Positions 1 through 12,700 of a stretch of DNA of 64,000 nt are shown one piece after another. The notes below the pieces were generated by a model. It searched no databases and had not been told where the DNA came from. It saw only the letters and a program-made list of their open reading frames with translations. The position numbers and the translations under genes are program-made. Source of the stretch: Klebsormidium nitens (Eukaryota; Streptophyta; Klebsormidiophyceae; Klebsormidiales; Klebsormidiaceae); NCBI GenBank assembly GCA_000708835.1, contig DF237268.1, forward strand, positions 39,197 through 103,196, in the 5' to 3' direction. Positions within the stretch are counted from its first letter, which is position 1; each line of letters opens with the position of its first letter.

Positions 1-3000
1 CGCCGGCTGGCAGGAGCAGCTGCGCCCGTATGTCGAGGAGCACAACATCCGCATCATGACCTACGTCAACCCGTACCTCGCAGACGTAAGCAACAACAAC
101 AAGCTGTTTCGGAGTATCTTATGGCTCGCTGCCAGCTGCGACTTGGTGGGTTACACAAGCCAGCTGAGCGTTGGGTCGGACAACATGGTGATGAACTGTC
201 TGTCTGTTGCTCGTTTAGTCTGGCCGCTGGAAGGTTTCCGACTTGCGTGCTGATGCCGCTCTGTCAGCGGTGTCCCGCAGGTGTCTGCGAAGGCCAACGC
301 GCGGCGGTCGCTGCTGGCGGAGGCGCTGTCTGCGGGGTACCTGGTGACGACGCGCGCGGGGGGGCCGTACTTCATCGAGAACACCAGCTTCCACGCCGCC
401 ATGGTGGACCTCACCAACCCGGCCGCCGCGGCCTGGCTCAAGGACGTCATCAAAACCATGCTGCACACCTGCGGCGCAGCAGGGTGCGCCGCCTGCCTCC
501 AATAGTTGTTGTGGAGAGCTTTTGTCCATGCCAGATCAAGTTGCCAGAGTGCAGGAAGGTTCCTGATGCTGCTTGCCTATGATTATGGGAAGGGTTGATT
601 CCTCTGGCCAATTCGCTTAAAGTAACACCCTGTAACCCTCTTCACTCGGTTGCACCTCTGGTCGCACAGCTCGAAACTGGTCCGTTTTGTCTGACCGCTG
701 GCCGCTTCGTCGCAGGTACATGGCAGACTTCGGCGAGGCCCTCCCATTTGACGCTTGCCTTCACAGCGGTAAGCACGGACGTTCATTTCTGCCGTGGCCT
801 CGAGCCGCTCTCTCTCTTCTTACTGCCATCTGCAAGCTGTTTCGTCGTTCCTTGTTGGCAGTCGCGAGTCCCTCTTCTCGACGCCTTCTGATCCGGCTCG
901 TCCTCTGCCTGTGCTCAGGCGAGTCCCCCGACAGTGCCCACAACCTGTACCCCGAGCTGTGGGCGCGCCTCAACGCGGAGGTCTTCGAGGAGTACGCCGC
1001 AGAGCGTCAGGAGGGCCGCTGCGGGGCGCACGCCCCTCTCCGCCTGCCAGCCCAGCCTCCGCAAGAACCGGCAGGCGCAGGGGGCGCGGCGCTCCTCGAG
1101 GAGCGGGTGTTGCAGGCCGTTGCCGACGAGCTGGCCGCGGCTGGCGGCTCGGCTGGCGAGGCCGCCCTGGAGGCGGTGCCCGAAGGGGACGTGCCCCTGG
1201 CCGACTGTCTGGACCAGGCCCTGCCGGCCGCGCGCTCCGCACACAACCTGGAGGCCCTCGTGCTGCCCGACCCTGAAGCGGGAGAAGCGGAGGCAGGGAA
1301 GAGGTCGCCTGCGGGCGGAGATCAGGAGTTGCCTCAGGACAGCTGCGCAGTGGCAGCGGACAAGGGCCGCATCGAAACAGATGCGTGCGGACATGGCGGG
1401 GAGGAGGGCAGCGCGAAGCGTCTCGAGGCGGGGGCGGAAGAAGACGACGGAGTGTTCTTCATGCGGGCGGGCTTCCGGGGCAGCCCGCGGCTGGCGCGCC
1501 TCTTCTGGCTGGGCGACCAGGTGACGCGCAGACCGAATCCTCCTGCTCACCATCTTCCTCCACGCTGGCGACCCTAGTGGCGGCAACTTGTCAAATTTAC
1601 AGGCTCACAGCCCCAAAGTCTGTGCAGAGGAACTCAAGGAAGCTCAGACTCTTGTAGATTGCAGTAGCTCTCACTGTGACCTTGGCAGCTTCTTCGGGTA
1701 TGTCTCGGTCTTCCTTGGCACCGGCTGGTGTCGAGCAGGGTTTGCCAGGCAGAGTGTTCCTTCATCCGGGCGTGTGTTGAAACGTTTTCGTGGCACTGTG
1801 CCCAGATGGTGAGCTGGCAGCGTCACGATGGCATCAAGAGCGCAGTTACCGGCCTCCTCACGGGCGGCCTGGCGGGCTATGCATACAACCACTCCGACAT
1901 TGGCGGGTAAGGTCCGGTAAAGCAGAACTCAGGGAGGCCGCTGCTTTGGCGGAGTCTGAACAGCACCTAAGGATTCTGCAAGACAGAGGACGCCATATGC
2001 ATTAGTGCCACCTTCCTTACGAGCTATCGTCGTCATACGAGCTACCATCGTCAACGACTTTTGAGTTGAACGTCCTTTACGGGCCAGAATGGACTCAAAT
2101 ATAGCATCAACGTCGGCATTCGTTTGTGGAGGCCGGTAGGAGTTCATTCTCGCGGTCCTGCCGGTCTGAGCGGCGCGGTGCCCGCGGTGGCGCAGGTACA
2201 CCACGGTGGTGCACCCGCTGATCCGGTACCGGCGCAGCGAGGAGCTGCTGCTGCGCTGGATGGAGCTCAACGCCTTCACCACCATCTTCCGCACGCATGA
2301 GGTCAGCACATCAGAAAACGCAACCAGTTGCCGCAACAGCCCCCAGCTGCCAGGTGTGCATTTGTCTCGATGGAATCTCCGCTCGTAAACGTTTTTTGTT
2401 GTCCACCGTTGCTTTGACGGCGTTCGGCCTGTCTGTCCGCCGCAGGGCAACATCCCGGGCGCCAACGTGCAGTTTTACTCGAGCCCGCGCACGCTGGCCC
2501 ACTTCCGGCGGTGCGCGCTGCTGCACCAGGCGTGGGCGTTCTACCGGCGCCAGCTGGTGCGCGAGGCCGCGGACACGGGCCTGCCCGTGGTGCGCCACCT
2601 GTTCGTGCACTACCCCGCCGACCCCAAGGTCCGCCGCTGCCACGAGCCAACTCAATTGGTGACGTATTGCGTGGCTGCATTTGTTGAACAGCATCTGACA
2701 CGGTGTTCTGAATCGACCGCCCTGCTACTACGAGGTCGCAGGATTTGCCTGATCCACGCCGCGAAAATGTAGCGGTATATTTAGAGACTTGCTCCGCGGC
2801 CGCATCCTCTGACACTTTCGCCGTTGTATGCACTCTGCAGTGTGTCAGAACCTGCCCGTCGCCTTCTCCCTAGAACCAAGCGGTCAAATCCAGGCCAGTG
2901 GCAGGCTCTTGCCTGCGGAGCCAGTCTCCAGCACCTCGTATTTTAATCTAAGCCGCTTGCCTTCGTGCACTTTGCGCAGGTGTGGCGGCTGACGTACGAG

Positions 3001-3258
3001 CAGTTCCTGGTGGGCACGGAGCTGCTGGTGGTGCCCGTGCTGGACCGCGCCGTTGCCGGCGTGGCCGTCTACCTCCCGGCCAGCGACGCGGGGGAGCGCT
3101 GGCGCCACGTCTGGACCGGCAGAGAATGGGCCGTGCCGCCTGCGGGTACGGCGTTCCGGGTGGAGGCGGCGCTGGGCTACCCCGCCGTTTTTGTGAAGGC
3201 TGAGTCGAGCGTGGGGAGAGAGTTCGAGGAGAACTTGAGGGCGATGCACCTGGTGTAG
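1..3258 (+). CDS. GH31 glycosidase, YihQ/sulfoquinovosidase-like (5' end outside window)
   Basis: Exons: <1..85, 281..483, 716..768, 919..1520, 1806..1906, 2196..2301, 2446..2628, 2980..3258; all junctions are GT-AG and phases close. The order of motifs is that of the YihQ branch of GH31: TYVNPYLAD, GYMADFGEALP (nucleophile Asp in ADFGE), FFMRAGF, WLGDQ joined to MVSWQRHDGIKSAV (acid/base Asp in GDQ), then NHSDIGGYTT and a C-terminal beta domain. Family members hydrolyse alpha-glucosides, and in bacteria the sulfolipid headgroup sulfoquinovose. The Arg/Trp residues that bind the sulfonate lie upstream of the window, so the substrate cannot be decided here. Exon 4 carries an unusual insertion of about 150 residues, rich in Ala/Gly/Glu, between the helix ending EEYAAERQE and FFMRAGF. 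I am sure of the family and less sure of the sulfoquinovosidase activity. Confidence 0.88.
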
Positions 3259-3660
3259 CTGGATATCATGTGCATATGCACACGGGGAGGAGCGTTGGGG
3301 CCGAAAGTGAGGAGAGGAACAAAAGCAGCTGAGGAGGGAGCTTCTTGTCAGAAACTTTACTTAAACCAGAGTTGTGCCAAGAGCTGGAGGAGGTTGCTAG
3401 CCATAGCCATTAAAGGATTTGTATAGCTAGTCAGAGCTTTTACGGGATTCCGCCCCGACTACCAGGTGAATTGCATTCAACATAGCTCGATTGATTTTAA
3501 GGAGGACGGTTCGTTAAACGATTGTCCTATGGTTTAAGCAGCTTCGAGCGGATGTAGACTTGTACTCAATCGAGATTGAAACTTAGTTGGGTTTAGAGCA
3601 AGAGCATAGAGTGTTGAAAGAGGATAGAAAAATAGAAGCTGTAAGCTAGTTTTTAGGGAT

Positions 3661-3665
3661 TGTAA
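3661..3665 (+). terminator. Candidate polyadenylation signal TGTAA
   Basis: TGTAA lies about 400 bases after the GH31 stop. TGTAA is the standard chlorophyte poly(A) signal. A five-base match alone is weak; the support is its recurrence after several other genes in the window. Confidence 0.3.
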
Positions 3666-4267
3666 CGTAGTTAGCTGCTTTAGCTTCCAAAATCTGTACA
3701 TTGAGTTAGGCAATTAGGGCCACGTTCGAGCACCACTGCACCGATTTCGGTGTGCCAGTACCATATACGTTAGTGCAATTAAATAATCACCTTGCTAGGT
3801 TGTACGGTAAGACTGTTTAATCAACAATTGTGGTTTGCGAACATCTTCACTTACGATTGGGTTATGCTGCTCGCGAGACGAAGGTCACGCGCATGCCAGA
3901 TCCGATCATTCAGGATGATTGTCCCGAGCTACGTACTCCCCAATCATGGTCGATTCGATTGCACATGAGTGGTCACATGAACATATATGCCGCGGCGGCC
4001 GGGCTGCATCATGCATGCGCATGCCGTCGTGCAAATGCTCATGGTGCATCGATGTGCACGTACGTGCATGCATTGCGCTAGCTGGCCCAAATGCAAATTA
4101 GATCAAGCTCTGGGTTACGGGATCCGCGGCACTTATATATATGAGATGCATGCGGCGCTTCCGGGCGCATGGCGGTGATGGTCACTTATACTGTTATAAA
4201 CCCTGAGCCACGCTGAGCCATCGGCCAACACTCCGGTGAGACTGGGATATACAATGAGTCGACCGTC

Positions 4268-4298
4268 GTACTCGAGTACTCGTCGAATACTCGAGTAC
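4268..4298. repeat. Repeated palindrome GTACTCGAGTAC
   Basis: A perfect 12-base palindrome at 4268-4279 is followed within 10 bases by a near-identical copy differing only at its 5' edge. It could fold into paired hairpins. No function is evident. Confidence 0.5.
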
Positions 4299-5737
4299 GA
4301 TCTGCAGCCTGCTACGGCTGCAAGTCATGTCGATGGTCTCTTTTCGTACTCGCCGTAGCCAAATAGGCCGTAGGCTTCTCATGGCATACATGTATGAATT
4401 GTGTTTGACTTGGACTTAGCTCGGCTCTACCAAAAAGTTCTATATATCCCAAACCGAGGCTGTCGATCGATGTTCGTCATTATTCACTACGGAGAATTCT
4501 GGCAAGCATGCAACCATGACTACAACCTACACATCCGACATGCATATAAGGGCCAATTGTTCGTATCAATGACTCGCGGTATGCTATATGCAAATTAACG
4601 GCTATGGCGAAATGGCGTTATGGCTAATGAGATCATATGGTCCGACTGTCTGCGCTAGACTCACCAGTGGCCTAGCTGGCATTACTGCGGCCCCCCGGCC
4701 CCGATCTTGGTTCTTGCCCTTGACGAGGCGGTCGTAGATGAATTTGGCGAGGCCTCTTGCATGTTGTCCGTGCCACATAGTACGACGGGGCGCGTTGTCG
4801 ATCGTGGGCCGGCGCGGCAGTGCCTCCGCCGCAGCCGCCGCAATGGCTCGAGTGTCACTGCCTGTGATGGGTGTTGGTGCGCACATGTGCGGCCGCGCTC
4901 GCCGGCGCCGCATCCTCCTTGGGCTTGCACTTAACTCAATGAGCAGTCCCTGGGCTAGCACAGCCGCCGTGAGGCCCTGGTACTGAGATCGGCCCAGGTC
5001 GCATTTGTACATGTCCGCCACCGAGCCGAAGCACATCGCCCACATATATGTGCGTTTTAGGTACCCGCATTTGGTGAACGGGCACCAGGTTTGGACCACA
5101 TCCATGATGTGAAACCCGCAGCGAGAAGTGATCTAGCCATGGTCTAGCCATCCGGACGATTGTGAGCATATGCTGAACAAAGTTTACATTAGAAATTGCA
5201 ATTGGATTTATCATGTCATGATGTGCGATACTCTCATGTAAGCTTGAATGCATGCTGGCGCCCATGCATGAGAACTTTGCCATGGCAGCCGTGCAGGTTG
5301 GCCAGTACAATATACCGTCTGCTCAGTGATGATTGCAGCTGAGCTAGCCGGATTGGAATCTGACGCCCGAATCATGCGCGAACGTCGAACATGTGCGCAC
5401 CACAAGAATAGCACCGTCCCCATTGCAGATCCCTCGGGATCTGCGGCGCCAGCGTGACAAGCTTTCCTAGGCCTGCATTTGTTTCAATGAATGACGCCTG
5501 ACCGACTCAGGAATGACATTTTTCCCGTCTGATCGATACGTTCTGATTCCTGCTACACAGAGCCTTGCATTACTCTTGACTCCAAACAGTCCACCTTATG
5601 CTAGCGCTTGATTCATGCAAAAGTTCGTCACTGGATTGAAGCTCGAGTTGCATGAGGAGGGTCCGATTGAGTCGATGAACCTCCTTAGAGGATCTTTTCA
5701 AGGCCGTACACCATCGACTGCAGTCAAATGACAGGGA

Positions 5738-5742
5738 TTACA
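5738..5742 (-). terminator. Candidate polyadenylation signal TGTAA (DapB-like gene)
   Basis: TGTAA on the minus strand, about 96 bases beyond the stop of the DapB-like gene, a typical distance for a chlorophyte 3' UTR. Confidence 0.4.
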
Positions 5743-5837
5743 CCGTAAGCTTCGAGGAACGGTCATGCTGGAGACAAAAAGCAGTCACGGCAATGCCTAG
5801 AATTTCACACTGGGTCCTCAGTGTGGAAAGGTCTACG

Positions 5838-8319
5838 TCAGGCACGTTGCATTGAGGGAAGCTGACACGAGAAGTTTCCCCCGCTCTTGGCGCTCACCCG
5901 CAGGCGGGCAACTTTGCGGATGGCGAGCAGCAGGCCGGCCATGTACCCGCGCGCGCTGTGCACCGTGTGCCGCACCTCCAGGCTCTGCAGCGGCAGCCGC
6001 AAGGTGAGGGGAAAGGCAACGGAGCCCGCCACAGCGACATGCTCGGGAAGGTTCAGACTCGAGCAGCTGCGCAGAGCAAGCTTCTGGACGGCCGAAAGGA
6101 GCGAAGGCCAATGCCTCCCGTGAATGCCCGTTCATAAGAGAATCGCCGTAACTGGCTAGCCACATATGACATCGTGTGGAGATGTTTGCAACAGCACCAG
6201 ATCAAAGCAGGGCTTGCACGGCGAGTGTTCCACAGATGCGCCTCTGGCTCAGCCCCTTTGACCACGGCGTCAACCAGACCGCACAGCTCGCACACCCATC
6301 CAGCGTAGATGCATCAGGCTGACGCGGCATCCAACAAGTTGCCGAGGGCTTGCAGATCCTCACCTCTCCCGCTCCCTCAAAGCGCAAGTGTTGGCTGTAG
6401 CGCATGTCAGCGCCGCCCGTGCTGCGGCTAGCAATGACGAGGCCCTCCCCTGCGTCTGTTCGCTGCAGCAGGCCGTCGTCAGGCCCGAGCGGCGCATCCT
6501 CGGCGGCTGTGTTGAACTCCCGGCCCAGCCCCTTGAGAGCCTCCGCAGTACGAAGCACGCTGGCAGATGGCACCTCCTGAAGAAAGCAAACACTTCAGTC
6601 GGGGAATTAAACGGGCCAGCCTGGCGGCATTGCACAACAACCCCCTTTCGGATGAAGGCATGCGTGGCTCAGGTATTGAGGGTTTGAGCGGCAGCGGTAC
6701 CTGCTGCGCTGGGTCCAGGCGCTCCTCCAGGTCGACCTCCCCGTAGTAGAAGCCGGCATTCACGGCAGCCTGCTGCAGCAACACCTCGCCAATGGAGAAG
6801 CTGGGCGCGGCCACGCAGCCCTGCACGACAACAGGGAGAGGGGCGGCCGTGTAATGGGAGAATGGCATGGGGACCATCCTCAGAATCAGATGTGGTCAGA
6901 AGCACAGACCATGGAACATAGACTTTGAAGGGCATGACTGTTTATGAAAAGAAGTGATGGCAAGGTGCCTCAATCCAGCAAATAGTAGAAGCAGTGAAGC
7001 ATCCAGTGCAGCGTTCTCACCATGCTAGACTTTTCACAGAAGTCAATGAGAGTGGACAGCTGCTTGGGTGTGAGGTCCTGGGCTCCAACCACACTGCGGA
7101 GCCCAAAGGCGGTCGCCTGCACAGCACAGCAGGAGGGGGGCAAGCAGCGTTAGGAAGCGGGAGTGCATTCAGACGAGGTGTGGATGCAGGAGAGCGATGA
7201 TCAGGGGCTGATGGCAAGATGTGGGTTTGCATGCTCGTGGGCAGGCGCAAGGGAAGCCAACTACACAAAACAGCGCAGGTTGAAGGGGCTTGGACCGACC
7301 TGGCGGACAGTTTCGTAAGCGGTGCCGCCGCCCCCAATGTCTACCACCACCCCCAGGTCGTCGCGCGCCTGCTCTGCGTACAAGACAAGAACCCACAGCT
7401 GGGGGTGTCAGGCTGCCGGATGCCAGCCAGGCAATCACAGCCACAGGCACAACAAGGAAGGACGCCCAAGGCAGCGTGCGCTGCCAGGCAATACGTGCAA
7501 GGGTCCTGCGCTGGTGGGGCGGCCCCCACCTGGGAGATGGAGCTGAGCACCATGATGATGTCGTTCAGGACAGGCAGCTCCAGCGGCTCCAGCCCCGCCA
7601 CCTGGCACGCCAAGAAACAGTGGCCCCCATCAGAGAAAGACACACCATCGTAATTCTCCTGCAAGTGCATGTGCGCCGAATGCTGAACAGACATCTGCTT
7701 GCTGGAGCCCAGGCCGCAATGGGCATTTGAAATGAGGGGTGGGATGCTCACCTCCCCAATGTCCTGCCCTGCGCAACTAGGATCCACCGCGCCGGCCACC
7801 TCCATGCCGCGTGCCTTGTTCACAGCCCGCACCACCTCACGCCCAATCTCGGACCCCACACCGACCACAACCACCTGACAAGAGCAGGTCGTGAGACTTC
7901 GGAATGTGCAGCGGCATCTAGCATGCAGATTCAAGAGTCCCAAAAGGAAGGGTCAGCTCCAATACGTCTCCCAGCCCGCTTCAGGAACATACCTTGATGT
8001 TGTTTCTGCTGGTGGCGCCCGCCCCTGCTCTGCACACAATGGTGCCCCGCTGGCGGACCTGATCTCGCGAATGCAGCACCACCGTCGAGGGGCCTTTTTG
8101 CCCCACCTCTCCCCGCCCTTGTGCACCACCGGTCAGGCACCGCACCGTACTCGTGCAGCACACGGTGGGGGCTGGCTGCCACGGCGGGCCTGCGCGGAGG
8201 ACACTGCGGGCTGGTCGGCATGGCGCGCACCCAGCTTGCCCATGATGCTGGTGCCGCAGCACCCCGTGAATGAGGAAGTGCTCCCGGGACAAAGCCGGGC
8301 AACACGTTCGGGAACCCAT
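5838..8319 (-). CDS. DapB-like (dihydrodipicolinate reductase-like) protein with degenerate catalytic motif
   Basis: Minus-strand exons: 7993..8319, 7752..7874, 7530..7601, 7300..7368, 7021..7116, 6701..6820, 6364..6576, 5838..5984. After a long N-terminal extension ending near VCRAGAGATSRNN (probably a plastid transit peptide), the fold follows DapB: a nucleotide-binding start VVVVGVGSEIGREVV, then AGAVD, GQDIGE, VVVDIGGGG, SVVGAQDLT, APSFSIGEVLLQQAAV and the C-terminal YMAGLLLAIRKV. The segment that should read HH..K.DAPSGTA, with the catalytic His and Lys, instead reads DLEERLDPAQQ then VPSASVLRTAEAL. It is therefore unlikely to be the lysine-pathway reductase. Plants have non-catalytic DapB relatives such as CRR1 and DAPB3, involved in plastid NDH function or chloroplast development. 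Start: the ATG at 8319 is in frame without a further intron. An alternative is the ATG at 8243 with an extra intron that joins the same frame at AGAGATSRNN. Confidence 0.8.
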
Positions 8320-9719
8320 GCCAATGCGATCGGAGGCTACTATCTGGCACCTGCTACCGCAGCTACGCAAAAGCCTGCATGCGTGAGCGAATGCTGCATT
8401 ATAATTTACGCTGCATGTTCCACATGCTTTTGCGCAACACTGACATCAAGTTGAATGACGGTGGCAGTTGTCAAGACTCAACACTACATATGTACTGACG
8501 TACCGTACATAGAGGCGCGGCCACCGAGCAATTTGCAAATGCCTACCGTAGGGTGACTGACCCTGGGGATTTTGCGCTTCGACATCGGATTCTGATTTTG
8601 AAAGGGACGGGCCAAAATTCTGTCTGGGAGATTCTCCGAGATATGGTCGGGCGTATACCGTCCGATGCTGCGAGTTAAGCCAATTGAGATCGGACGGTCG
8701 TCGCGCGAATCGTAAGTCGTAAGTCGTCGCGAGTCTCGGAAGGACTCGGGAGTCAGGACTCAGGAGTCAGAACACTGAGGACAGGCTCGAGCCTCGGAGG
8801 CTGTGAGGCTGGAGCTCTGCATCTGGCCACTGCTACCGAGTGCCCTTGCACATTGGGCCGTCTCTGGAGCCCACTGTCATGCACTGCATCTTTAGCTAAG
8901 GCACGTACCGTCCTTGTGACATATTCTTAAAGTTGACCGAAAGATCGATTTTACATTGCTCAGCGCAACTAGTTAGCTGCACTGCATTAAGGCGCATGAG
9001 ATGCCAGATGCGAGGTAGGTCATCAATGATCATTTTCCATGAAATTGCCGTACAATATACATTTCGACTGATTCAGTTCAATGCTTGCCCTAAGTTCATG
9101 CGCTTGCAATCACTGGTCTTGCATGCATGTGCACATGTAAAGGCACCAGCAAGTTCAAGCTTTAGGATGCTCGGTACGTACTCCCAATCGCTTTTGGTTG
9201 CCCGGCCTCTTTGCAACTTATTTTGGTAATGCATCCATGCTCATGACTGTGGATTGAACTTTAGAGCCCTCTACTTGACATCAAGCAAGTCCATAAGGTG
9301 TTGCATTCAAAAAGGACAAAACGTGATAAAAATGGTCTTGAAGTAGAAAGCCAGGTGATTGATATTTGAACCGCAACTCACTGGCTACAACAATCGAAAG
9401 TTAAGCGAGCAATAGACCTTATAGTATTTAAGCAAGTCGTGGTCCCTTTCCTATGTAAACAAGCTTTTGCGTGCAGGTCGTTTCAGACCCTGTTGGAAGT
9501 CCGTGGCAGATGCAGGCGGTCTGTTTCATGCCCCTGGGAATCAGAACAACGTGGACCGAGGACGCAGGCTTTTGGTTGATGACCCGCGAAAAGCGTTTCC
9601 TCTCCCTCCACCTTCAAACAACCAAACCGTTGTGGTGCCGGCTGCCCTTGCAACTTGTTTGGGTTCGATCGCACCAGATCATGCGTTGCTCACTCCAAGC
9701 GCACCGTGCACTCCTCGCG
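8320..9719. other. Intergenic, upstream of DapB-like gene and downstream of OSCA gene
   Basis: No coding region is recognised. The half next to 8320 should hold the DapB-like promoter and 5' UTR; the half next to 9719 the OSCA 3' UTR. A short tandem-repeat patch lies at 8711-8770. The base composition is AT-richer than the exons on either side. Confidence 0.6.
8711..8770. repeat. Short direct repeats
   Basis: Two copies of CGTAAGT are followed by two near-identical copies of a 14-base unit (GACTCGGGAGTCAG and GACTCAGGAGTCAG, 8742-8770). The 14-base units are themselves nearly palindromic. They lie about 450 bases upstream of the DapB-like start. Confidence 0.6.
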
Positions 9720-12700
9720 CTACACCTTGTCCCCCGGGTCGAGCTCGTCCTCCGTGGTTACGTGCGCCCCGTTGCGCGTGGGCGACGGCGCGCGCGAGGT
9801 GCGCGGCGTGGAGGCGGCGCTGGCGGGGTTGGAAGCGCGGCGGTACTTGGCCTTGACGGGCACGAGCTGCTGCTCCTTGAGCTCCTCCACGCTGGGGATG
9901 GCGGCGTCCAGCGTGAGGCCCTTGGCGAGCGCGGGGTGCGTGTACGCCGCGTCGCTGATGTCGCGCAGGTCCCACGACGGGTACTTCACGCTGTCGATCA
10001 CGTCTTTCTCGTTCGCGCTCTGCACAGTAAGCCACGGCACGACTGTCGGCCTCTGCTTCGCCGTTTCGAGCATGCTCCTCTGAAGCGGAGCAGTGTAGAT
10101 GCCACCGAATGTGTTCGATTGGGAGCGTATCACGAGCTGCTCTTGCGAGGATGAACGCCAGGGCGACACTCGGTGTGTCGCTCCCTTCAGTGTGCTGTCA
10201 AATTCGCAAGCCACAGCACGTAGTTACACGATCAAATCTTCCGTTTGCGATTCAGTGTTGCGCTTGGCGTCTGCGGGCGTGATAGGAGCGTTACCTCGAG
10301 GGGGTAGCGCGAGAAGTTGGGCTCGAAGCGGTCGCGCAGCCAGACGCTGTAGACGAGCGTGAGCACCGGCAGCGGCACCGCAAAGGGCGCCACCTTGGAG
10401 GCGAGCTTGAGCGAGAGCACGCCCAGCAGCGTGATCTGCGCCACCAGCAGCGCCACGATCACACGATTAGCCACGAATGGCCACAGCCCCGCGCTGCTCT
10501 CGTACTGCCGCTCGTACACGTTGATGATCTGGTTCTTGTACACCACGTACCTGCAACCAGCAGCCAACACCACACAGCACGCCGTCAGGAAAGCGGAGCC
10601 AGTACCGCTGCGGCCAGAGATTTACTCTGCCCCAAGTCAAGGAGCAACAGAAGGCCGAGCACACCTCCCTAACGCAAGTTTGGAGTCGCAAGCTTTACTG
10701 CATCCTCTGGAAATGGTCGCATAAGGACTCTATGATGAGCGATACGGACGCAAGAGTCCATTGATGCCTGCAACTGGTACTCCGTCAGTCCCGTCTTGTC
10801 AACTCGGCGGGGATGCTGGCGGGAGTGGGACGCCAATGCAGCAACTTTGACGACTCTTTCACTGCGATTAGGTGTCCTTGACGAAACAGGCAGCAGGAGA
10901 TGCCGGTGCGCGTGCGCGTGCTGACCCGATGACGAGGAAGAGCAGGAGGAAGGGCAGCAGCAGCGGCGCGATGGGCGCGTACACCAGGCCCAGCAGAATG
11001 TAGAACAGCAGGCTCGGCAGCTGCACGCACCGCACAACGCAACGGCCAGCGTCAGACAACCAGGCAGGCGGCAGCGCCGACCAGAAAGCTCTCCAGAGCC
11101 TTCAGGGGCGGAGGTTGCTTTGGGAGGTCCTAAGAAAGGCACGCCAGGAAAAAGCGGAGAGAATAGGAGACAGGCTTTGCAAGTCTTGCCACGAACTCCC
11201 CATTCCGCAGGTCTCCAGCCAAGCGGACCCGGAGGGACAACCCAAGCTGACGGCCGCAGGCAGCCGATGCCCCGAAGTTCCTGAAGCAGCGGCCGTGCAA
11301 CGGCTCACCAGCTCTTCGTAGTGGAGGCGCTGCAGGTTCATGGCATTTTCGCGGTCTTTGTCCGTGACGACGAAGAGCGCAACCCGCAGGTGGTAGAGCA
11401 GGAGGGGGAAGAGGCGCAGCAGCTCTGCAGGGAAGCCGGCCCAGCCGTCGACCATGATGTACGTGATGAAGAAGCTGGACTTGGTGGGGATGGCGTTGCC
11501 CAGCGTCTCCGGCAGCTTGGTCGGCTGCGACACGAAGCTGCGCAGCTGCTCGAACAGGCTGCCCGTCAGGATGCTCCCGAAGAACACGTTCACCTGCACG
11601 CGCGCGCAGGGCAACCTACTTTTCAGGGCGGAGCAATGGGCGCATCGCAGAAAGAGTCACGTAAAAGGGCGGAGCAATTGGCGCATCGCAGAAAGAGTCA
11701 CGTAAAAGCTTTCTATCATGGCCGGAGCGCTGTCACAAGGCTCCCTAACGTTACGAGAAAGGAATATCAAATGGGCGCATAAGATGCACATTTTCGACTG
11801 GACGACCCCAGCGCTGAGAGTCTGTTGCATCCAGTGTCTGCAGGCAACGGTGATTGGGTGCTCTGCCGAATGAGCGGGTCGACAGCGGAGGGTGCAGGCG
11901 TGGCTCACGAGCTGGAAGTAGTAGACCTTGATGGCGGCCTGCCTGACGATGGTGCTGGTCGAGGGGTGGCCCTCGAAGGTGCTCATAGTGCGCAGCAGTA
12001 GTGGCAGCAGCGCCAAAAACAGCTTCAGCACCAGCCCCGGCAAGAACCCGCTCACGAACCCCGCGATCACCGGCCTGCACAACACGCCCACCCGCCGATG
12101 TGGTCAGGCAGGGCAGCGCGACTAGGGGCGTTAAGAACGGGCAATACGGCCACCTTTCACGCGAAGACTTGTGTGTGTGCGACGGATGGCATCATTCGCA
12201 TCAAGTACGAAAGGGGCGTTACAAGGCAGCCTACTTTGAAGTGGTACCCGGTTAGCACTACCGATCGTGATGTCACCTCGGCAAGCGGCACAGAAGAAGC
12301 GGATTCGTTACTCATAGCGGGACGGCGCTATATTTGGTAGCAGACTGCCAGGAAAGGCACAGCTTGGTCGGTATGATATGAAGCACAAGCAGGAAAAACG
12401 GGAGGTGATCAGCTCACACGTCTACGATCTCCTTGACGGGGGTGCCGATATGGCGCAGGCTGTCTAGGTTGGCGAGCGACTGGACCAGCGAGATGGGGAC
12501 CATGTAGAAAAAGACCTGCCAGCGCACAGCACGGGGAGCACGCTCAGGGCATGCGGTGTCCGATTCGTTGTTCCTTGTGTCAAAGCGGACGCTCTTGTTG
12601 TCACTTCAACGGCGGTGCAAAAGAAGACGTTGCCAGAATGCAATCGACCAATCGGAACGAAAGCGTTAGGGTGTGCAAAGGGGCCTCCCCTACTTCAACA

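Larger units (their letters stand above)
3259..5837. other. Intergenic, convergent 3' ends
   Basis: This stretch lies between the stop of the GH31 gene and the stop of the DapB-like gene on the opposite strand. The first 400 bases look like a long 3' UTR. The rest is AT-richer, with many short GCATGC/CATATG-type palindromes around 3960-4160 and a GC-rich core near 4890-4910 that recurs at 42963-42980. No ORF here resembles a known protein. Confidence 0.6.

Noticed and set aside
687-1577. Long plus-strand ORF of 296 codons
   Set aside because: It reads through two introns of the GH31 gene. The conserved protein is obtained only by splicing 716..768 to 919..1520.
915-1586. Minus-strand ORF of 223 codons
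   Set aside because: Shadow of GC-rich GH31 exon 4; it matches no protein family and has the composition expected of an antisense GC-rich frame.
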